From Lachnospiraceae bacterium (GTDB lineage Bacteria; Bacillota; Clostridia; Lachnospirales; Lachnospiraceae): a stretch of 64,000 nt of DNA. Location: NCBI GenBank assembly GCA_015057365.1, contig SVEN01000003.1, positions 1-64,000 of the forward strand. Direction: 5' to 3'. Each line of letters opens with the position of its first letter. Position 1 is the stretch's first letter. Below the pieces are notes generated by a model. That model worked only from the letters and a program-made list of their open reading frames with translations. It was not told where the DNA came from and searched no databases. Below are positions 8,375 through 16,620 of this stretch, one piece after another. A program made the translations under genes and the position numbers.

Positions 8375-8932
8375 CTACACGGTCTCTTCATTTAACTGCC
8401 CCACGGATAACGGTTCCGTCGGACTTTTCGCATACTCTGCAATCGGTAACTCGTACCATGTGACCCCGAGCCATTTTCCCAGCTTATATCCCACATTTTT
8501 AAATTCACCGAGGTTCCGGAAGCCGTACGCTTCATGAAAGGCTTCACTCTCCGGGTTCGGCGTGGAAACACCGGCATATACGGTATAATAGCCTTGCTTT
8601 TGTAACAACCGGATTACCTCATCATACAACTCCGACGCAATGTGCTTCCGATGATATTTCTCATTTATATACACCGACAAATCCGCCGACCACCGGTAAG
8701 CCGCCCGTTCTCCGTGTTTTGATGCATAAGCATATCCTGCAATTACTCCGTCAACCTCACATACAAGCCACGGAAACTGCACCATAATCGTTTCCATTCG
8801 TTCCCGGAACGCCGCAAGGGGCGGCACCTCGATTTCAAAGGTCACTACCGTATCGGTAATATACGTTTCATAAATCCCGAGAATTGCGGCCGCATCCTCT
8901 AAGGTTGCCCTTCGGATGATTCTTTTTTCCAT
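8375..8932 (-). CDS. GNAT acetyltransferase, phosphinothricin-acetyltransferase type
   Basis: The 185-residue cytoplasmic enzyme starts IRRATLEDAAAILGIYETYITDTVVTFE, the typical opening of the PAT/Bar-like GNAT branch. It goes on with YAYASKHGERAAYRWSADLSVYI, a KYHRKHIASELYDEVI acetyl-CoA loop, and NPESEAFHEAYGFRNLGEFKNVGYKLGKW. Such enzymes transfer an acetyl group from acetyl-CoA to small amines or amino acids such as methionine sulfoximine; the substrate here is unknown. It follows the lipoprotein gene by 41 bp and is probably cotranscribed with it. Confidence 0.85.
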   Translation of the reverse strand: MEKRIIRRATLEDAAAILGIYETYITDTVVTFEIEVPPLAAFRERMETIMVQFPWLVCEVDGVIAGYAYASKHGERAAYRWSADLSVYINEKYHRKHIASELYDEVIRLLQKQGYYTVYAGVSTPNPESEAFHEAYGFRNLGEFKNVGYKLGKWLGVTWYELPIAEYAKSPTEPLSVGQLNEETV

Positions 8933-8973
8933 TATTTTCCTCCTTTTCCCGGCTTCATCTCACAACACCCGTT

Positions 8974-10239
8974 TTATTCCGCAATATCTACCCACAGTGC
9001 CGGACGTACTCCTCCGAGAACTTCTATCAATTCTCCATCACGTTTAACATAAGTAAGTGTCTTATTCATTCCGTACTCATTAATAACCAGCCACGGTTGC
9101 ACCATTGAAGCTAATCTAGCCTCTTTCCCCGGTGTTCTTAAAAAGTACTCTGTGTTATCTTCCTCATATTCATATAATCCCTTGACAGAACGGCCATGGG
9201 CAGAATAGGCTCCCTTTGCATAGGCGTATTTTGTAGGCCTTGCTGCCCATGCCTTATTCGTTCTATTCTCTACGAACTCCAATATAAATTGAGGAAATAC
9301 CTCATTAAAATAATGCTTCGTCTCCGATACGCTTAACAGGAACACATAATCTTCCGTATCTTTTCCTCCGTCCGTCCCATACTTTGCATTATCCTCATTC
9401 ACATTATACGTCAATTGTACTTTTTCTCTTTCTTTTTTCGTAAAAGCTGTTTCATAGAACTCCGTATTTAACCATTCTCTTAACTCACATGCATACCATG
9501 TAGCGGTCGGCTGCCAATAGCTGTACATTTGCGCATCTAAAACATACCTGCTCACCAAAAACGCCTTTCCGTCCCGAACCTCCAGTACAATCCATTCAAT
9601 CGGTTCCTTCCCGTTCTTAAAATCATTGTCCTGCTCATAGTTACCGAACGAAACTATAGTTCCGGCCTTTGCCTCCGCAAGGCTCACCTTTTCTATGTCA
9701 TCCCAAATGTCCGTTTTGCTAAACACCTTATACGGTAGTACATACGGAATGGAGGATGGCATAGGAGTCGGTGTCGGGGCAATAAAAACCGCAGTTAAAT
9801 GTGTATCCTTTGTTAAACTGAATTTAATATTCCTTGCAGAATCCAGTTTTTCTTCCCCGTCATACCACCCGTCAAAGCTATAGCCTTTCTTCGGATGCAC
9901 GACAACCCGTATTTCCGTTCCGCTTTCATATACTCCGTTCTCACCGTAGCTAAAGCTTCCCGCACCTTCCGGTTCCGATTCCACCGAAAAATTATAATAA
10001 ACCGGCTCCAGCGTTATCATTACTTCCTGCGTCGGAATCGCTGTCGGCTCCGGTTCTTGTGTCAACTCCGGAACCATAGTTGCCACTAACTCATCCGATT
10101 CCGAAGGCAACTCAACCCCATTCATTGTCGAATCAATTCCCGGTGTTATCATGGAGAAATCCCCTATATTCTCTTCCTCACAGCCTGCAACCGCAAACAT
10201 TCCCATAAGTACCAGTACACCCCATAGTCTTCTCTTCAT
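8974..10239 (-). CDS. Lipoprotein with InlB-like repeat and DUF6273-type domain
   Basis: The 421-residue lipoprotein has a signal peptide with lipobox VAGC (Cys20) and a Thr/Pro/Glu-rich linker. One bacterial beta-grasp type repeat follows (GYSFDGWYDGEEKL...HLTAVF, about residues 75-150), then a second Pro/Thr linker. Its C-terminal domain (about 185-420) has ASFGNYEQ-like VSFGNYEQ, PIEWIVLEV, LREWLNTEFYETAFTKKE and VRPALWV, which fit the DUF6273 family of Clostridia surface proteins. Function is unknown; surface display is inferred. It heads a unit with the GNAT gene. Confidence 0.78.
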   Translation of the reverse strand: MKRRLWGVLVLMGMFAVAGCEEENIGDFSMITPGIDSTMNGVELPSESDELVATMVPELTQEPEPTAIPTQEVMITLEPVYYNFSVESEPEGAGSFSYGENGVYESGTEIRVVVHPKKGYSFDGWYDGEEKLDSARNIKFSLTKDTHLTAVFIAPTPTPMPSSIPYVLPYKVFSKTDIWDDIEKVSLAEAKAGTIVSFGNYEQDNDFKNGKEPIEWIVLEVRDGKAFLVSRYVLDAQMYSYWQPTATWYACELREWLNTEFYETAFTKKEREKVQLTYNVNEDNAKYGTDGGKDTEDYVFLLSVSETKHYFNEVFPQFILEFVENRTNKAWAARPTKYAYAKGAYSAHGRSVKGLYEYEEDNTEYFLRTPGKEARLASMVQPWLVINEYGMNKTLTYVKRDGELIEVLGGVRPALWVDIAE

Positions 10240-10330
10240 ATTACCGCTCTCCTTTGCTCATCTGCTTACAGTACACTATCGTACATTGTCTGAAACCGGA
10301 ATCATTATAAAGAACTAACAAAAACAGTAT

Positions 10331-10358
10331 ATCATACTTCTATCATTGTGTATAGCAA
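10331..10358 (-). promoter_or_regulatory. Likely promoter of the DUF6273 lipoprotein gene
   Basis: The minus strand reads TTGCTA, a 16-base spacer and TATGAT, about 90 bases before the start codon. A second TATAAT nearer the gene lacks a good -35 box. Confidence 0.5.
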
Positions 10359-10368
10359 AACAGAATGC

Positions 10369-10678
10369 AACGTAGACGTTCGAACCAATAGGCATAAATA
10401 AAGGAGGAAAACGCACTTCCCAGTGTGTGTCTACAAGTAGGTACAACTTTTTGACACACGAAAGAGATGCGCAAGACAATGTTCTACCATCAGAATCACG
10501 CCTAAGTTTGTGAGCGTAAGACAGGGCGCACGAGGTCCGGTGGACCTCGGTAATGCGCCGACCGGAGCGAAGCGTCCCACGACATCCGGTGGATGTCGGT
10601 TATGGGACAGACCGTAGTGAAACGTAGACGACTTCGAACCAATACGGAACGTATTGGTTCGTAAGCGCTTGCGCTTAC
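10369..10678. repeat. Intergenic array of covarying hairpin modules
   Basis: Two modules of identical length (35 bases, 49-base period) start at 10525 and 10574. Each has a 5-bp outer stem (GGCGC/GCGCC; GTCCC/GGGAC) around an 8-bp inner hairpin with a GGT loop (CGAGGTCC/GGACCTCG; CGACATCC/GGATGTCG). The stems differ in sequence but keep pairing. A third hairpin (12 bp, CGAACCAATACG with GAA loop) and a GTAAGCGC/GCGCTTAC stem follow. The block AACGTAGACG..TTCGAACCAATA occurs at both 10369 and 10621. ORFs called here are shadows. Confidence 0.75.
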
Positions 10679-10719
10679 AAAAAAATAAGAACCGGTCGTT
10701 TGACCGATTCTTATTTTTT
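10679..10719 (-). terminator. tRNA-Gly terminator
   Basis: A stem of AAAAATAAGAA..GGTC and its complement around a short loop ends in a T run on the minus strand. It lies 3 bases after the tRNA. The symmetric A and T tracts would allow termination from either side. Confidence 0.85.
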
Positions 10720-10722
10720 ACA

Positions 10723-10794
10723 AGCGCAAGACGGGATTCGAACCCGCGACCCTCGCCTTGGCAAGGCGATACTCCACCACTGAGCCACTTGCGC
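10723..10794 (-). tRNA. tRNA-Gly(GCC)
   Basis: The minus strand folds into a 72-base tRNA. It has acceptor stem GCGCAAG/CTTGCGC, anticodon loop TTGCCAA (anticodon GCC), T arm GCGGGTTCGAATCCCGT and discriminator T, as is normal for bacterial tRNA-Gly. CCA is not encoded. It has its own promoter and terminator. Confidence 0.97.
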
Positions 10795-10835
10795 ATTTCC
10801 TATGAGGTACCTTGCTTGTTGCTCGGTACTCTCAT

Positions 10836-10864
10836 ACTATACATCATCTGCATAGATTTGTCAA
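10836..10864 (-). promoter_or_regulatory. tRNA-Gly promoter
   Basis: The minus strand reads TTGACA, a 17-base spacer and TATAGT, about 42 bases upstream of the mature tRNA 5' end. Confidence 0.85.
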
Positions 10865-10911
10865 CAATAAATTAAAAGTTTAAATATTTCGAACAATTCG
10901 CGATTTTTCTG

Positions 10912-11868
10912 TCAAAACAGATTTGTTACCGCTTTGGTAATCCACTCCGACGCCATGACCATAAGAGGAATACAGCCGATGCTGGCAATGGTCGTTACCG
11001 TGAATACATTGGATGCTGTTTTGGCATCGCCTCCGAACCGATTGGCAAACAACATCCCGTTGGCCCCGCTGGGACATGCCGATAAGATCAAAATCGTCGT
11101 TTTCAGCTTCTCGTCAAAAGGCAAAAACATCAATACAAAAATCATAAAGAACGGTACCGCAAGACACTTCATAGCACTGACCGCATATACTCTTCCCTTC
11201 CGGAGCGCCCCAAACAAATCTCCCTGGGCGATATAAATACCGGAGACAATCATCGCCAGCGGCGTATTCATGGAAGAAATATACCCTACCGCAGACTTCA
11301 ACTGCTTCGGCATCGGTATCTGCAAAAAGTACACCAAAAGTCCGATTACGATACAAAACATGGTCGGTGTTAAAAACGGTTTCAGTTTTTCCTTCAGGCT
11401 CCGCTTTTCCGTACTCTTTCCCCTCATCAATGCCAATCCGTAGGTCCATACAAACAAATTAAACATCGTAATATAGGTAGTGCAATAAATTACACCGATA
11501 TCTCCGAACACTGCCTCCGCCAAAGGAATCCCCATGAAGCCGCAGTTCGTAAAAATCACCGTAAACCGTTCCGTAGGAAAGCTTTCCTTCTTGCTTCTCA
11601 CCTTTAACACATACGAAACCAAAATACCGATTACAATACTGATGGCAGAGAGAACAAAGCCCAGAAACATATTTTTGGTGATTGTCGCATCGTACTCCAT
11701 GCTGTAGGTATCCAAAATCAATAGCGGAGCTACCACATACAATACTACACCCGCCATCTGACGGTTTCCCTCGTCGGTAATCATCCCTATTTTATATAAA
11801 AGCATACCGGTCGCCAATAACAAAAACATAACGACGACCTGATTGGTAAGAATTCCGGCCAGTTCCAT
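10912..11868 (-). CDS. AEC-family (auxin efflux carrier type) transporter
   Basis: The 318-residue membrane protein has about ten hydrophobic segments in the two five-helix halves typical of AEC/PIN-like carriers. Motifs include TNCGFMGIPLAEAVFG in the first half and ACPSGANGMLFANRFGGD in the second, at the helix break positions. Bacterial members move organic acids such as malate, malonate or other anions; the substrate here cannot be read from sequence. It is a single gene, divergent from the DUF4250 gene, and starts after an SD GAAAGGA. Confidence 0.88.
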   Translation of the reverse strand: MELAGILTNQVVVMFLLLATGMLLYKIGMITDEGNRQMAGVVLYVVAPLLILDTYSMEYDATITKNMFLGFVLSAISIVIGILVSYVLKVRSKKESFPTERFTVIFTNCGFMGIPLAEAVFGDIGVIYCTTYITMFNLFVWTYGLALMRGKSTEKRSLKEKLKPFLTPTMFCIVIGLLVYFLQIPMPKQLKSAVGYISSMNTPLAMIVSGIYIAQGDLFGALRKGRVYAVSAMKCLAVPFFMIFVLMFLPFDEKLKTTILILSACPSGANGMLFANRFGGDAKTASNVFTVTTIASIGCIPLMVMASEWITKAVTNLF

Positions 11869-11901
11869 TTCTTGTCCATCCTTTCCTCAAAGCTTTTCTG
11901 C

Positions 11902-11930
11902 TTTACATTTTTCCTAACCTGTGCTACAAT
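11902..11930 (+). promoter_or_regulatory. Promoter of the DUF4250 gene
   Basis: The plus strand reads TTTACA, a 17-base spacer and TACAAT, 63 bases before the ATG. Confidence 0.7.
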
Positions 11931-11993
11931 TTAGCCGCATCACAATCCTACGGTACCGGTCCCACCGTTTGCCGTTTCCAGAAAGGAGCCTGT

Positions 11994-12170
11994 ATGAATT
12001 TACCGAAAGACCCGGTTATCCTGTTAAGTTATATCAATACCCAGTTGCGCGATAACTATGCAAGCCTCTCCGAGTTCTGTTCCGCTAACGGCTGTTCTCC
12101 GGAAGATATTATCCGCAGTCTGGAAGCCATTGATTATCATTATAACAGTGACACAAATCAATTCTGTTAA
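11994..12170 (+). CDS. DUF4250 small protein
   Basis: This 58-residue gene is missing from the ORF track. It starts MNLPKDPVILLSYINTQLRD and contains SLSEFCSANGCSPEDIIRSLEAIDYHYN, the compact helical layout of DUF4250 proteins found widely in Clostridia. Function is unknown; the segment before the end resembles a small helix-turn-helix. SD AAAGGAG lies 7 bases upstream of the ATG. It is monocistronic, with its own promoter and terminator. Confidence 0.9.
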   Translation: MNLPKDPVILLSYINTQLRDNYASLSEFCSANGCSPEDIIRSLEAIDYHYNSDTNQFC

Positions 12171-12181
12171 CCCCAAAAACA

Positions 12182-12210
12182 CCTGTCCCTACGGACAGGC
12201 GTTTCTTTTC
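12182..12210 (+). terminator. DUF4250 gene terminator
   Basis: CCTGTCC-CTAC-GGACAGG is followed by CGTTTCTTTTC on the plus strand, right after the stop codon. Confidence 0.8.
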
Positions 12211-12255
12211 TGACACTCTCTTTGCAAAATCTCTGCATGCACCGTTCCAAACTCC

Positions 12256-13017
12256 CTACAAACGCACACTGACGCCTCTTTCACGAAGATAGCCCTTCAC
12301 CTCATTAATTTCCAATTCTTTATAATGGAACAGGGACGCAGCTAATGCGGCATCTGCCTTTCCTTCCGTCAAAGCATCGTAAAAATGTGCCTTTGTTCCC
12401 GCACCGCCGGATGCAATCACCGGAACGGATACCACCTCGGCAATCTGTCTGGTCAGTTCCAAATCGTAACCGTCCTTGGTGCCGTCCTTATCCATACTGG
12501 TCACAAGGAACTCTCCTGCGCCCAGCTTATGCGCTTCCATGGCCCACTCGATGGCATCGATTCCCATATCCACACGTCCGCCGTTTTTATAAATATTCCA
12601 GCCGGAGCCGTCCTCGCGTCTCTTGGCATCAATCGCTACCACAACACACTGGCTGCCGAACTTATCCGCCGCATCCGCAATGAGGCGCGGATTCAAAATC
12701 GCCGCGGTATTTACCGCAATCTTATCGGCACCCTCGCGAAGAATTTCCTTAAAATCATCTACGGTACGAATACCGCCGCCTACAGTAAACGGAATAAACA
12801 CCCGCTCCGCCACACGGCGCACCATGTCAAGCTTAATGGCACGGGCATCGGAGGATGCTGTAATATCCAAAAACACCAGCTCATCCGCACCGGCCGCATC
12901 ATAAGCCGCACCTACCTCTACCGGGTCACCGGCATCTCTTAAATTCACAAAATTAATTCCCTTTACCACTCTGCCGTTATGTACATCCAGACACGGAATA
13001 ATACGCTTTGTAAACAT
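12256..13017 (-). CDS. hisF: Imidazole glycerol phosphate synthase, cyclase subunit
   Basis: HisF is the TIM-barrel subunit that uses HisH-derived ammonia to turn PRFAR into imidazole glycerol phosphate and AICAR in histidine synthesis. The 253 residues carry the catalytic aspartates in [13 protein letters not shown] (Asp11) and [16 protein letters not shown], the phosphate-binding GGGIRT and IASGGAG, and a C-terminal [13 protein letters not shown]. Length is normal. It follows hisH by 10 bp; no other his gene is nearby. Confidence 0.97.
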   Translation of the reverse strand: MFTKRIIPCLDVHNGRVVKGINFVNLRDAGDPVEVGAAYDAAGADELVFLDITASSDARAIKLDMVRRVAERVFIPFTVGGGIRTVDDFKEILREGADKIAVNTAAILNPRLIADAADKFGSQCVVVAIDAKRREDGSGWNIYKNGGRVDMGIDAIEWAMEAHKLGAGEFLVTSMDKDGTKDGYDLELTRQIAEVVSVPVIASGGAGTKAHFYDALTEGKADAALAASLFHYKELEINEVKGYLRERGVSVRL

Positions 13018-13027
13018 AGTCTTCTCC

Positions 13028-13633
13028 TTACAGCTCTACAAAATTTTTCAAAATAGTCAGTCCGATTTCACCGCTCTTTTCCGGATGGAACTGGCAGGCA
13101 AACACATTATCCTTTTCCACGGAAGCATGCACCGTCACGCCGTATTCCGCAGTGGCCGCCACCACCTCCGGGTCCTCCGCCTGCAAATAATAGGAGTGGA
13201 CAAAATATACATACGGGTCTGCCGGAAGATTTTGAAACAACTTTGCATTCTCCTTTACGGTCAGGGAATTCCAGCCCATATGCGGCACCTTAAGCCCCGG
13301 AGCATCCGGAATACGCTTTACGCCACCCTTTAGAATCGAAAGTCCCTTACAGCCTTCCTTCTCTTCACTATACTCGAATAAAAGCTGCAAACCGAGACAA
13401 ATACCGAGAAGCGGCGTCCCCTTTTCCACCACCTTATAAATCGTATCCACCAGTCCGAAGCTGTTTAACTTCTCCATTGCCTCACCGAAGGCGCCTACCC
13501 CCGGTAAGATTACCTTGTCCGCCTGCAAAATCAGGTCAGCGTCTCTGGTTACTACCGGCTCTGCTCCCACCTTTATCAATGCCTTTTCCACACTCTTTAA
13601 ATTACCGGCATCATAATCAATAATTGCTATCAT
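13028..13633 (-). CDS. hisH: Imidazole glycerol phosphate synthase, glutamine amidotransferase subunit
   Basis: HisH hydrolyses glutamine and passes ammonia to HisF. The 201-residue class I amidotransferase has the oxyanion region [11 protein letters not shown], the nucleophile in [16 protein letters not shown] (Cys of GICLG), and the catalytic His and Glu in CQFHPEKSG near the C-terminus. SD AGGAGG precedes the ATG. It forms a two-gene unit with hisF, apparently separated from the rest of the histidine pathway. Confidence 0.97.
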   Translation of the reverse strand: MIAIIDYDAGNLKSVEKALIKVGAEPVVTRDADLILQADKVILPGVGAFGEAMEKLNSFGLVDTIYKVVEKGTPLLGICLGLQLLFEYSEEKEGCKGLSILKGGVKRIPDAPGLKVPHMGWNSLTVKENAKLFQNLPADPYVYFVHSYYLQAEDPEVVAATAEYGVTVHASVEKDNVFACQFHPEKSGEIGLTILKNFVEL

Positions 13634-13669
13634 AATTCCTCCTACTGCAAAATCTCTTTCCTTTTAAGA

Positions 13670-13704
13670 TAAAAACTGCTGTCGGGGACATCCCCCGACA
13701 ACAG
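13670..13704 (-). terminator. Terminator of the cheV/zinc-ribbon protein operon
   Basis: On the minus strand CTGTTGTCGGGG..CCCCGACAGCAG is followed by TTTTT. It lies between the zinc-ribbon gene and hisH. Confidence 0.85.
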
Positions 13705-13731
13705 TACATTACATCCCGATTCTGTACAAAC

Positions 13732-15582
13732 CTACTCCTCCAGGCGTTCCACGGCATCATACACCTTCTTACTGTATTCCGCCTGATTATCCGACTGGAT
13801 AATATCCATCGCTTCCTGCTCGGTCAACATAAAACTTTCATTGACCTTTTCCAGTATCTTCTTTCGAACCGAATCCAAATCCGTATCTACTTCCAATTCT
13901 ACTGCCAGTTCAATATATTTCTCATAACGCTGCAATCCCTTTAACAACGAATCCAACGCTTTCGGCTTGTCATTCATTCTGTAATAGTTATCATAAGAAT
14001 TTAACTGCTTCTGTACATACATAACCGTCATAATCCGGTCATACAGCATAATATCTTCTTCTTTTACGTCCAAACCGTAAATCTCGTTATACGCTGCCGT
14101 ATACTGATCATTGTTAAACTCATGCTCCGCATTTTTGATACTGAGGGAATAAGAAAAAATACTGGTTCCCACAATAATCACCACCGCAATCATTGCAAAG
14201 AAGATGAACACAATGGAGGCACCCGCACGATTGATTCGGGTCTTTTCCATTTCCTCCAGCAGAAGCTTGGCCTCTTCCATCTTCTTGGCCTTCTTCTCCG
14301 CCTTTGCTTCCTTCTTTACACGCTGCTTTTCCAGCTGTACCTGCTTCTCCTGTTCCTTCTTTTCCGCAAGCAGAGCTTCCTTTTCTTCCTTGGCGCGAGC
14401 TTTTGCCTCTTCCTTTTCCCGCTTCTTCGCCTCAAGCTCTTCCTTTGTCGGCGGCTGCTTCACCTTGGACGGGTCTACCTTTACATTGTCAAACAGCTTA
14501 TGATACAGCTTGGAGAACGGTCCTTTCTTTTTTATCTTCTTTCCGTTCTGTTCTACAACAGCTTCCGTTTGAGGCGCATCCGCAACCGGAATCGACGCAG
14601 CTATGGAAGCCAACAAATCCTCTTCCTCAGCCGTTTCTTCCAACTCAACCGGCTGTGCTCCGAATTCAAACAGACCGTCTTCTCCATCCAATCCGGTAAA
14701 CAAATCCGCAAATTCATCCGCAGGCTGCGACACAGGCTCCGGCTCATCCTCACCGACATCGTCCTCCGTACTACCGAACAAATCCGCAAAATCTCCAAAA
14801 TCAGGAAAATCCGCTTTCGTTTCTTCCTCCGGAGTCTCCACAATGCCGCTGAAGGTATCCGCTGCCGCATCCAACTCTTCGGCAGATATCACCTCCGGTA
14901 TTGCCATCTCCGGTTCTGCCGGAGCATCCGCTCCGCGCTCATCCTCTAACAAGCCGAACAAGTCCTCAATATCATCCACTTCGGATAACGGTACCTCTTC
15001 ATGCTCCTCTTCCTCAGGCGCACCCTCTTCCGGGTCGTCCTCCAAATAAAAAGCTGAAAGGTCATCCGGTCCGATATCCTCTTGCTCGTCTTCCGACTCC
15101 TCGAAAAGCATCTCCTCCTGCGGTTCTTCCGGCTCCGCCGACATCCATGCATCGTTCTCACCCAAATCCTCCGCAAGCATACGATCTACCGTACCTTCAT
15201 CCACATCTTCGAAAATACTGTAGCTCTTTAAATCCGGGAGCTCGTCTTCTTCCCGGAAAAAGGTGTCGAAAGCGTCCTCCATGGACACCTCTTCCGCTTC
15301 CTGTAACTCTTCCGTTACCGACATACCGTCAAACTCCTGCGGTTCTTCCTCCACAGGTGCAAAATCTTTCATTTCCTCATCTGCAGGCACGGAAACAAGA
15401 GAGCTTGCTTCCTTTTTCGGAAAAACAATCTCCCTTCGTTTCGGTTCATCTGTCATAACTGCATTAAGTAAACTATCCAGATATGATTCCGAATCTTTCG
15501 CAGTATTCAATTTGCTTACACATTCCGCACAGTAATCCGCTCCGTCCGGAACCGCTGTACCACAATTTCTGCATTTTGCCAT
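13732..15582 (-). CDS. Large zinc-ribbon, acidic, coiled-coil membrane protein
   Basis: I do not recognise this 616-residue protein. It starts with a zinc ribbon (CRNCG..CAEC). A very acidic low-complexity stretch of about 300 residues follows, with repeated ADLFG/FADLF-like patches, then a Lys/Glu/Ala coiled coil (about 380-450) and one transmembrane helix (SIVFIFFAMIAVVIIVGTSIF). The extracytoplasmic C-terminal domain of about 140 residues is helical. The ORF track begins at a GTG; the ATG three codons later has SD AAAGG at the right distance and gives MAKCRNCG. It lies 24 bp behind cheV, so a link to chemotaxis or polar organisation is possible but only inferred. Confidence 0.7.
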   Translation of the reverse strand: MAKCRNCGTAVPDGADYCAECVSKLNTAKDSESYLDSLLNAVMTDEPKRREIVFPKKEASSLVSVPADEEMKDFAPVEEEPQEFDGMSVTEELQEAEEVSMEDAFDTFFREEDELPDLKSYSIFEDVDEGTVDRMLAEDLGENDAWMSAEPEEPQEEMLFEESEDEQEDIGPDDLSAFYLEDDPEEGAPEEEEHEEVPLSEVDDIEDLFGLLEDERGADAPAEPEMAIPEVISAEELDAAADTFSGIVETPEEETKADFPDFGDFADLFGSTEDDVGEDEPEPVSQPADEFADLFTGLDGEDGLFEFGAQPVELEETAEEEDLLASIAASIPVADAPQTEAVVEQNGKKIKKKGPFSKLYHKLFDNVKVDPSKVKQPPTKEELEAKKREKEEAKARAKEEKEALLAEKKEQEKQVQLEKQRVKKEAKAEKKAKKMEEAKLLLEEMEKTRINRAGASIVFIFFAMIAVVIIVGTSIFSYSLSIKNAEHEFNNDQYTAAYNEIYGLDVKEEDIMLYDRIMTVMYVQKQLNSYDNYYRMNDKPKALDSLLKGLQRYEKYIELAVELEVDTDLDSVRKKILEKVNESFMLTEQEAMDIIQSDNQAEYSKKVYDAVERLEE

Positions 15583-15606
15583 ATACTGCACCTTTCAAGA
15601 TACGTT

Positions 15607-16506
15607 TTATTTCCACAAAATACGATCAATTGCTTCTACCAAATGACCGATTTCCGGCTTGGAAAGCTGTGCATCCGCACCGAGCGCTTCTCCCTTCTTT
15701 CTCATCTCTTCATTTACCAACGAAGAGAAAATCATAACCGGGATATGAGAAAACGCTGTAGAATCTTTTACCAGCTTTGTCAAACGATGCCCATCCATCT
15801 GCGGCATCTCGATATCGGTAATAATCAGGCGCACCTTCTGGTCCAGAACACCCTCGCTCTTATACTGGTTCAGCCTGTCCCAAGCCTCCTGGCCGTTGGT
15901 TGTCATGGTCAGATTGGTGTATCCGGCCTTGCTCAGGCTCTCGCTGATTAACTTACCCAACAATGCGGAATCCTCCGCGATCAAAATCGGAGCCGTATTT
16001 CTCTGTCTCGGTCCCAACTGATCGATTTCGGAAACCTTAAGTCCCGTCTCCGGACTGATATCGGAAATAATCTTCTCAAAATCGAGAATTATGATTAATT
16101 TACCGTCCAACTTAATAATTCCGGTAGCAACTCCCGTACCGTTTCCGCTTAAGGTAGCATCCGGCTTTGAAATATCCGACCAGGAAACACGGGAAATGCC
16201 GACTACGTTATGTACGTGAAAGCCGATATTCAACTTATTGAAATTTGTAACGATATACATGTCCAAATTACCACCGGATGCCGGCATATTCAAATGCTTC
16301 GCCAAGTCTACAATGGTAATAATCTCGTCACGCGGCATAAAAATACCTTCGATGCAAGGATGCGCATTCGGAATCGGTGTCGGTTCCTTAAAAGGAAGAA
16401 TCTCACGTACCTTTGCCACATTAATACCGTAATGATTTGCACCGATACGGAATTCCAAAATCTCCAACTCATTTGTTCCGCTTTCTAATAAAATACCCGT
16501 TTCCAT
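15607..16506 (-). CDS. cheV: Chemotaxis coupling protein CheV
   Basis: CheV couples chemoreceptors to CheA and takes part in adaptation. The 299 residues contain an N-terminal CheW-like domain (EFRIGANHYGINVAKVREIL, IPNAHPCIEGIFMPRDEIITIVDL) and a C-terminal receiver (PILIAEDSALLGKLISESL, LIITDIEMPQMDGHRLTK, IFSSL, Lys in LSKPEI). The phosphoacceptor Asp is in IITDIEMP. It heads an operon with the zinc-ribbon/coiled-coil gene. No cheA or flagellar genes are in the window, but an MCP gene lies at 39.9-41.6 kb. Confidence 0.95.
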   Translation of the reverse strand: METGILLESGTNELEILEFRIGANHYGINVAKVREILPFKEPTPIPNAHPCIEGIFMPRDEIITIVDLAKHLNMPASGGNLDMYIVTNFNKLNIGFHVHNVVGISRVSWSDISKPDATLSGNGTGVATGIIKLDGKLIIILDFEKIISDISPETGLKVSEIDQLGPRQRNTAPILIAEDSALLGKLISESLSKAGYTNLTMTTNGQEAWDRLNQYKSEGVLDQKVRLIITDIEMPQMDGHRLTKLVKDSTAFSHIPVMIFSSLVNEEMRKKGEALGADAQLSKPEIGHLVEAIDRILWK

Positions 16507-16557
16507 ATATGCTACCTCCGTTCCTGACTGCTACATTATAGCGTATATTATGGTTAT

Positions 16558-16586
16558 ATTATACTTCAAATCAGCAAAAAAATCAA
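16558..16586 (-). promoter_or_regulatory. cheV promoter
   Basis: The minus strand reads TTGATT, a 17-base spacer and TATAAT, about 50 bases before the ATG. This is a sigma-A rather than a sigma-D (TAAA-N15-GCCGATAA) type. Confidence 0.75.
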
Positions 16587-16620
16587 ACATTTTCCAAGAT
16601 TTTTAAAAATATTCTTGCAC

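Noticed and set aside
10431-10796. 121-residue minus-strand ORF across the tRNA-Gly region
   Set aside because: It is read through the tRNA, its terminator and the hairpin modules and has no SD; similar translated repeats often enter databases as false proteins.
12256-13633. Complete histidine operon
   Set aside because: Only hisF and hisH are present; neighbours on both sides are unrelated.
14122-15458. Long plus-strand ORFs rich in Leu/Arg/Ser/Pro
   Set aside because: They are antisense shadows of the acidic and coiled-coil regions of the 616-residue gene, whose biased codons remove stops on the other strand.
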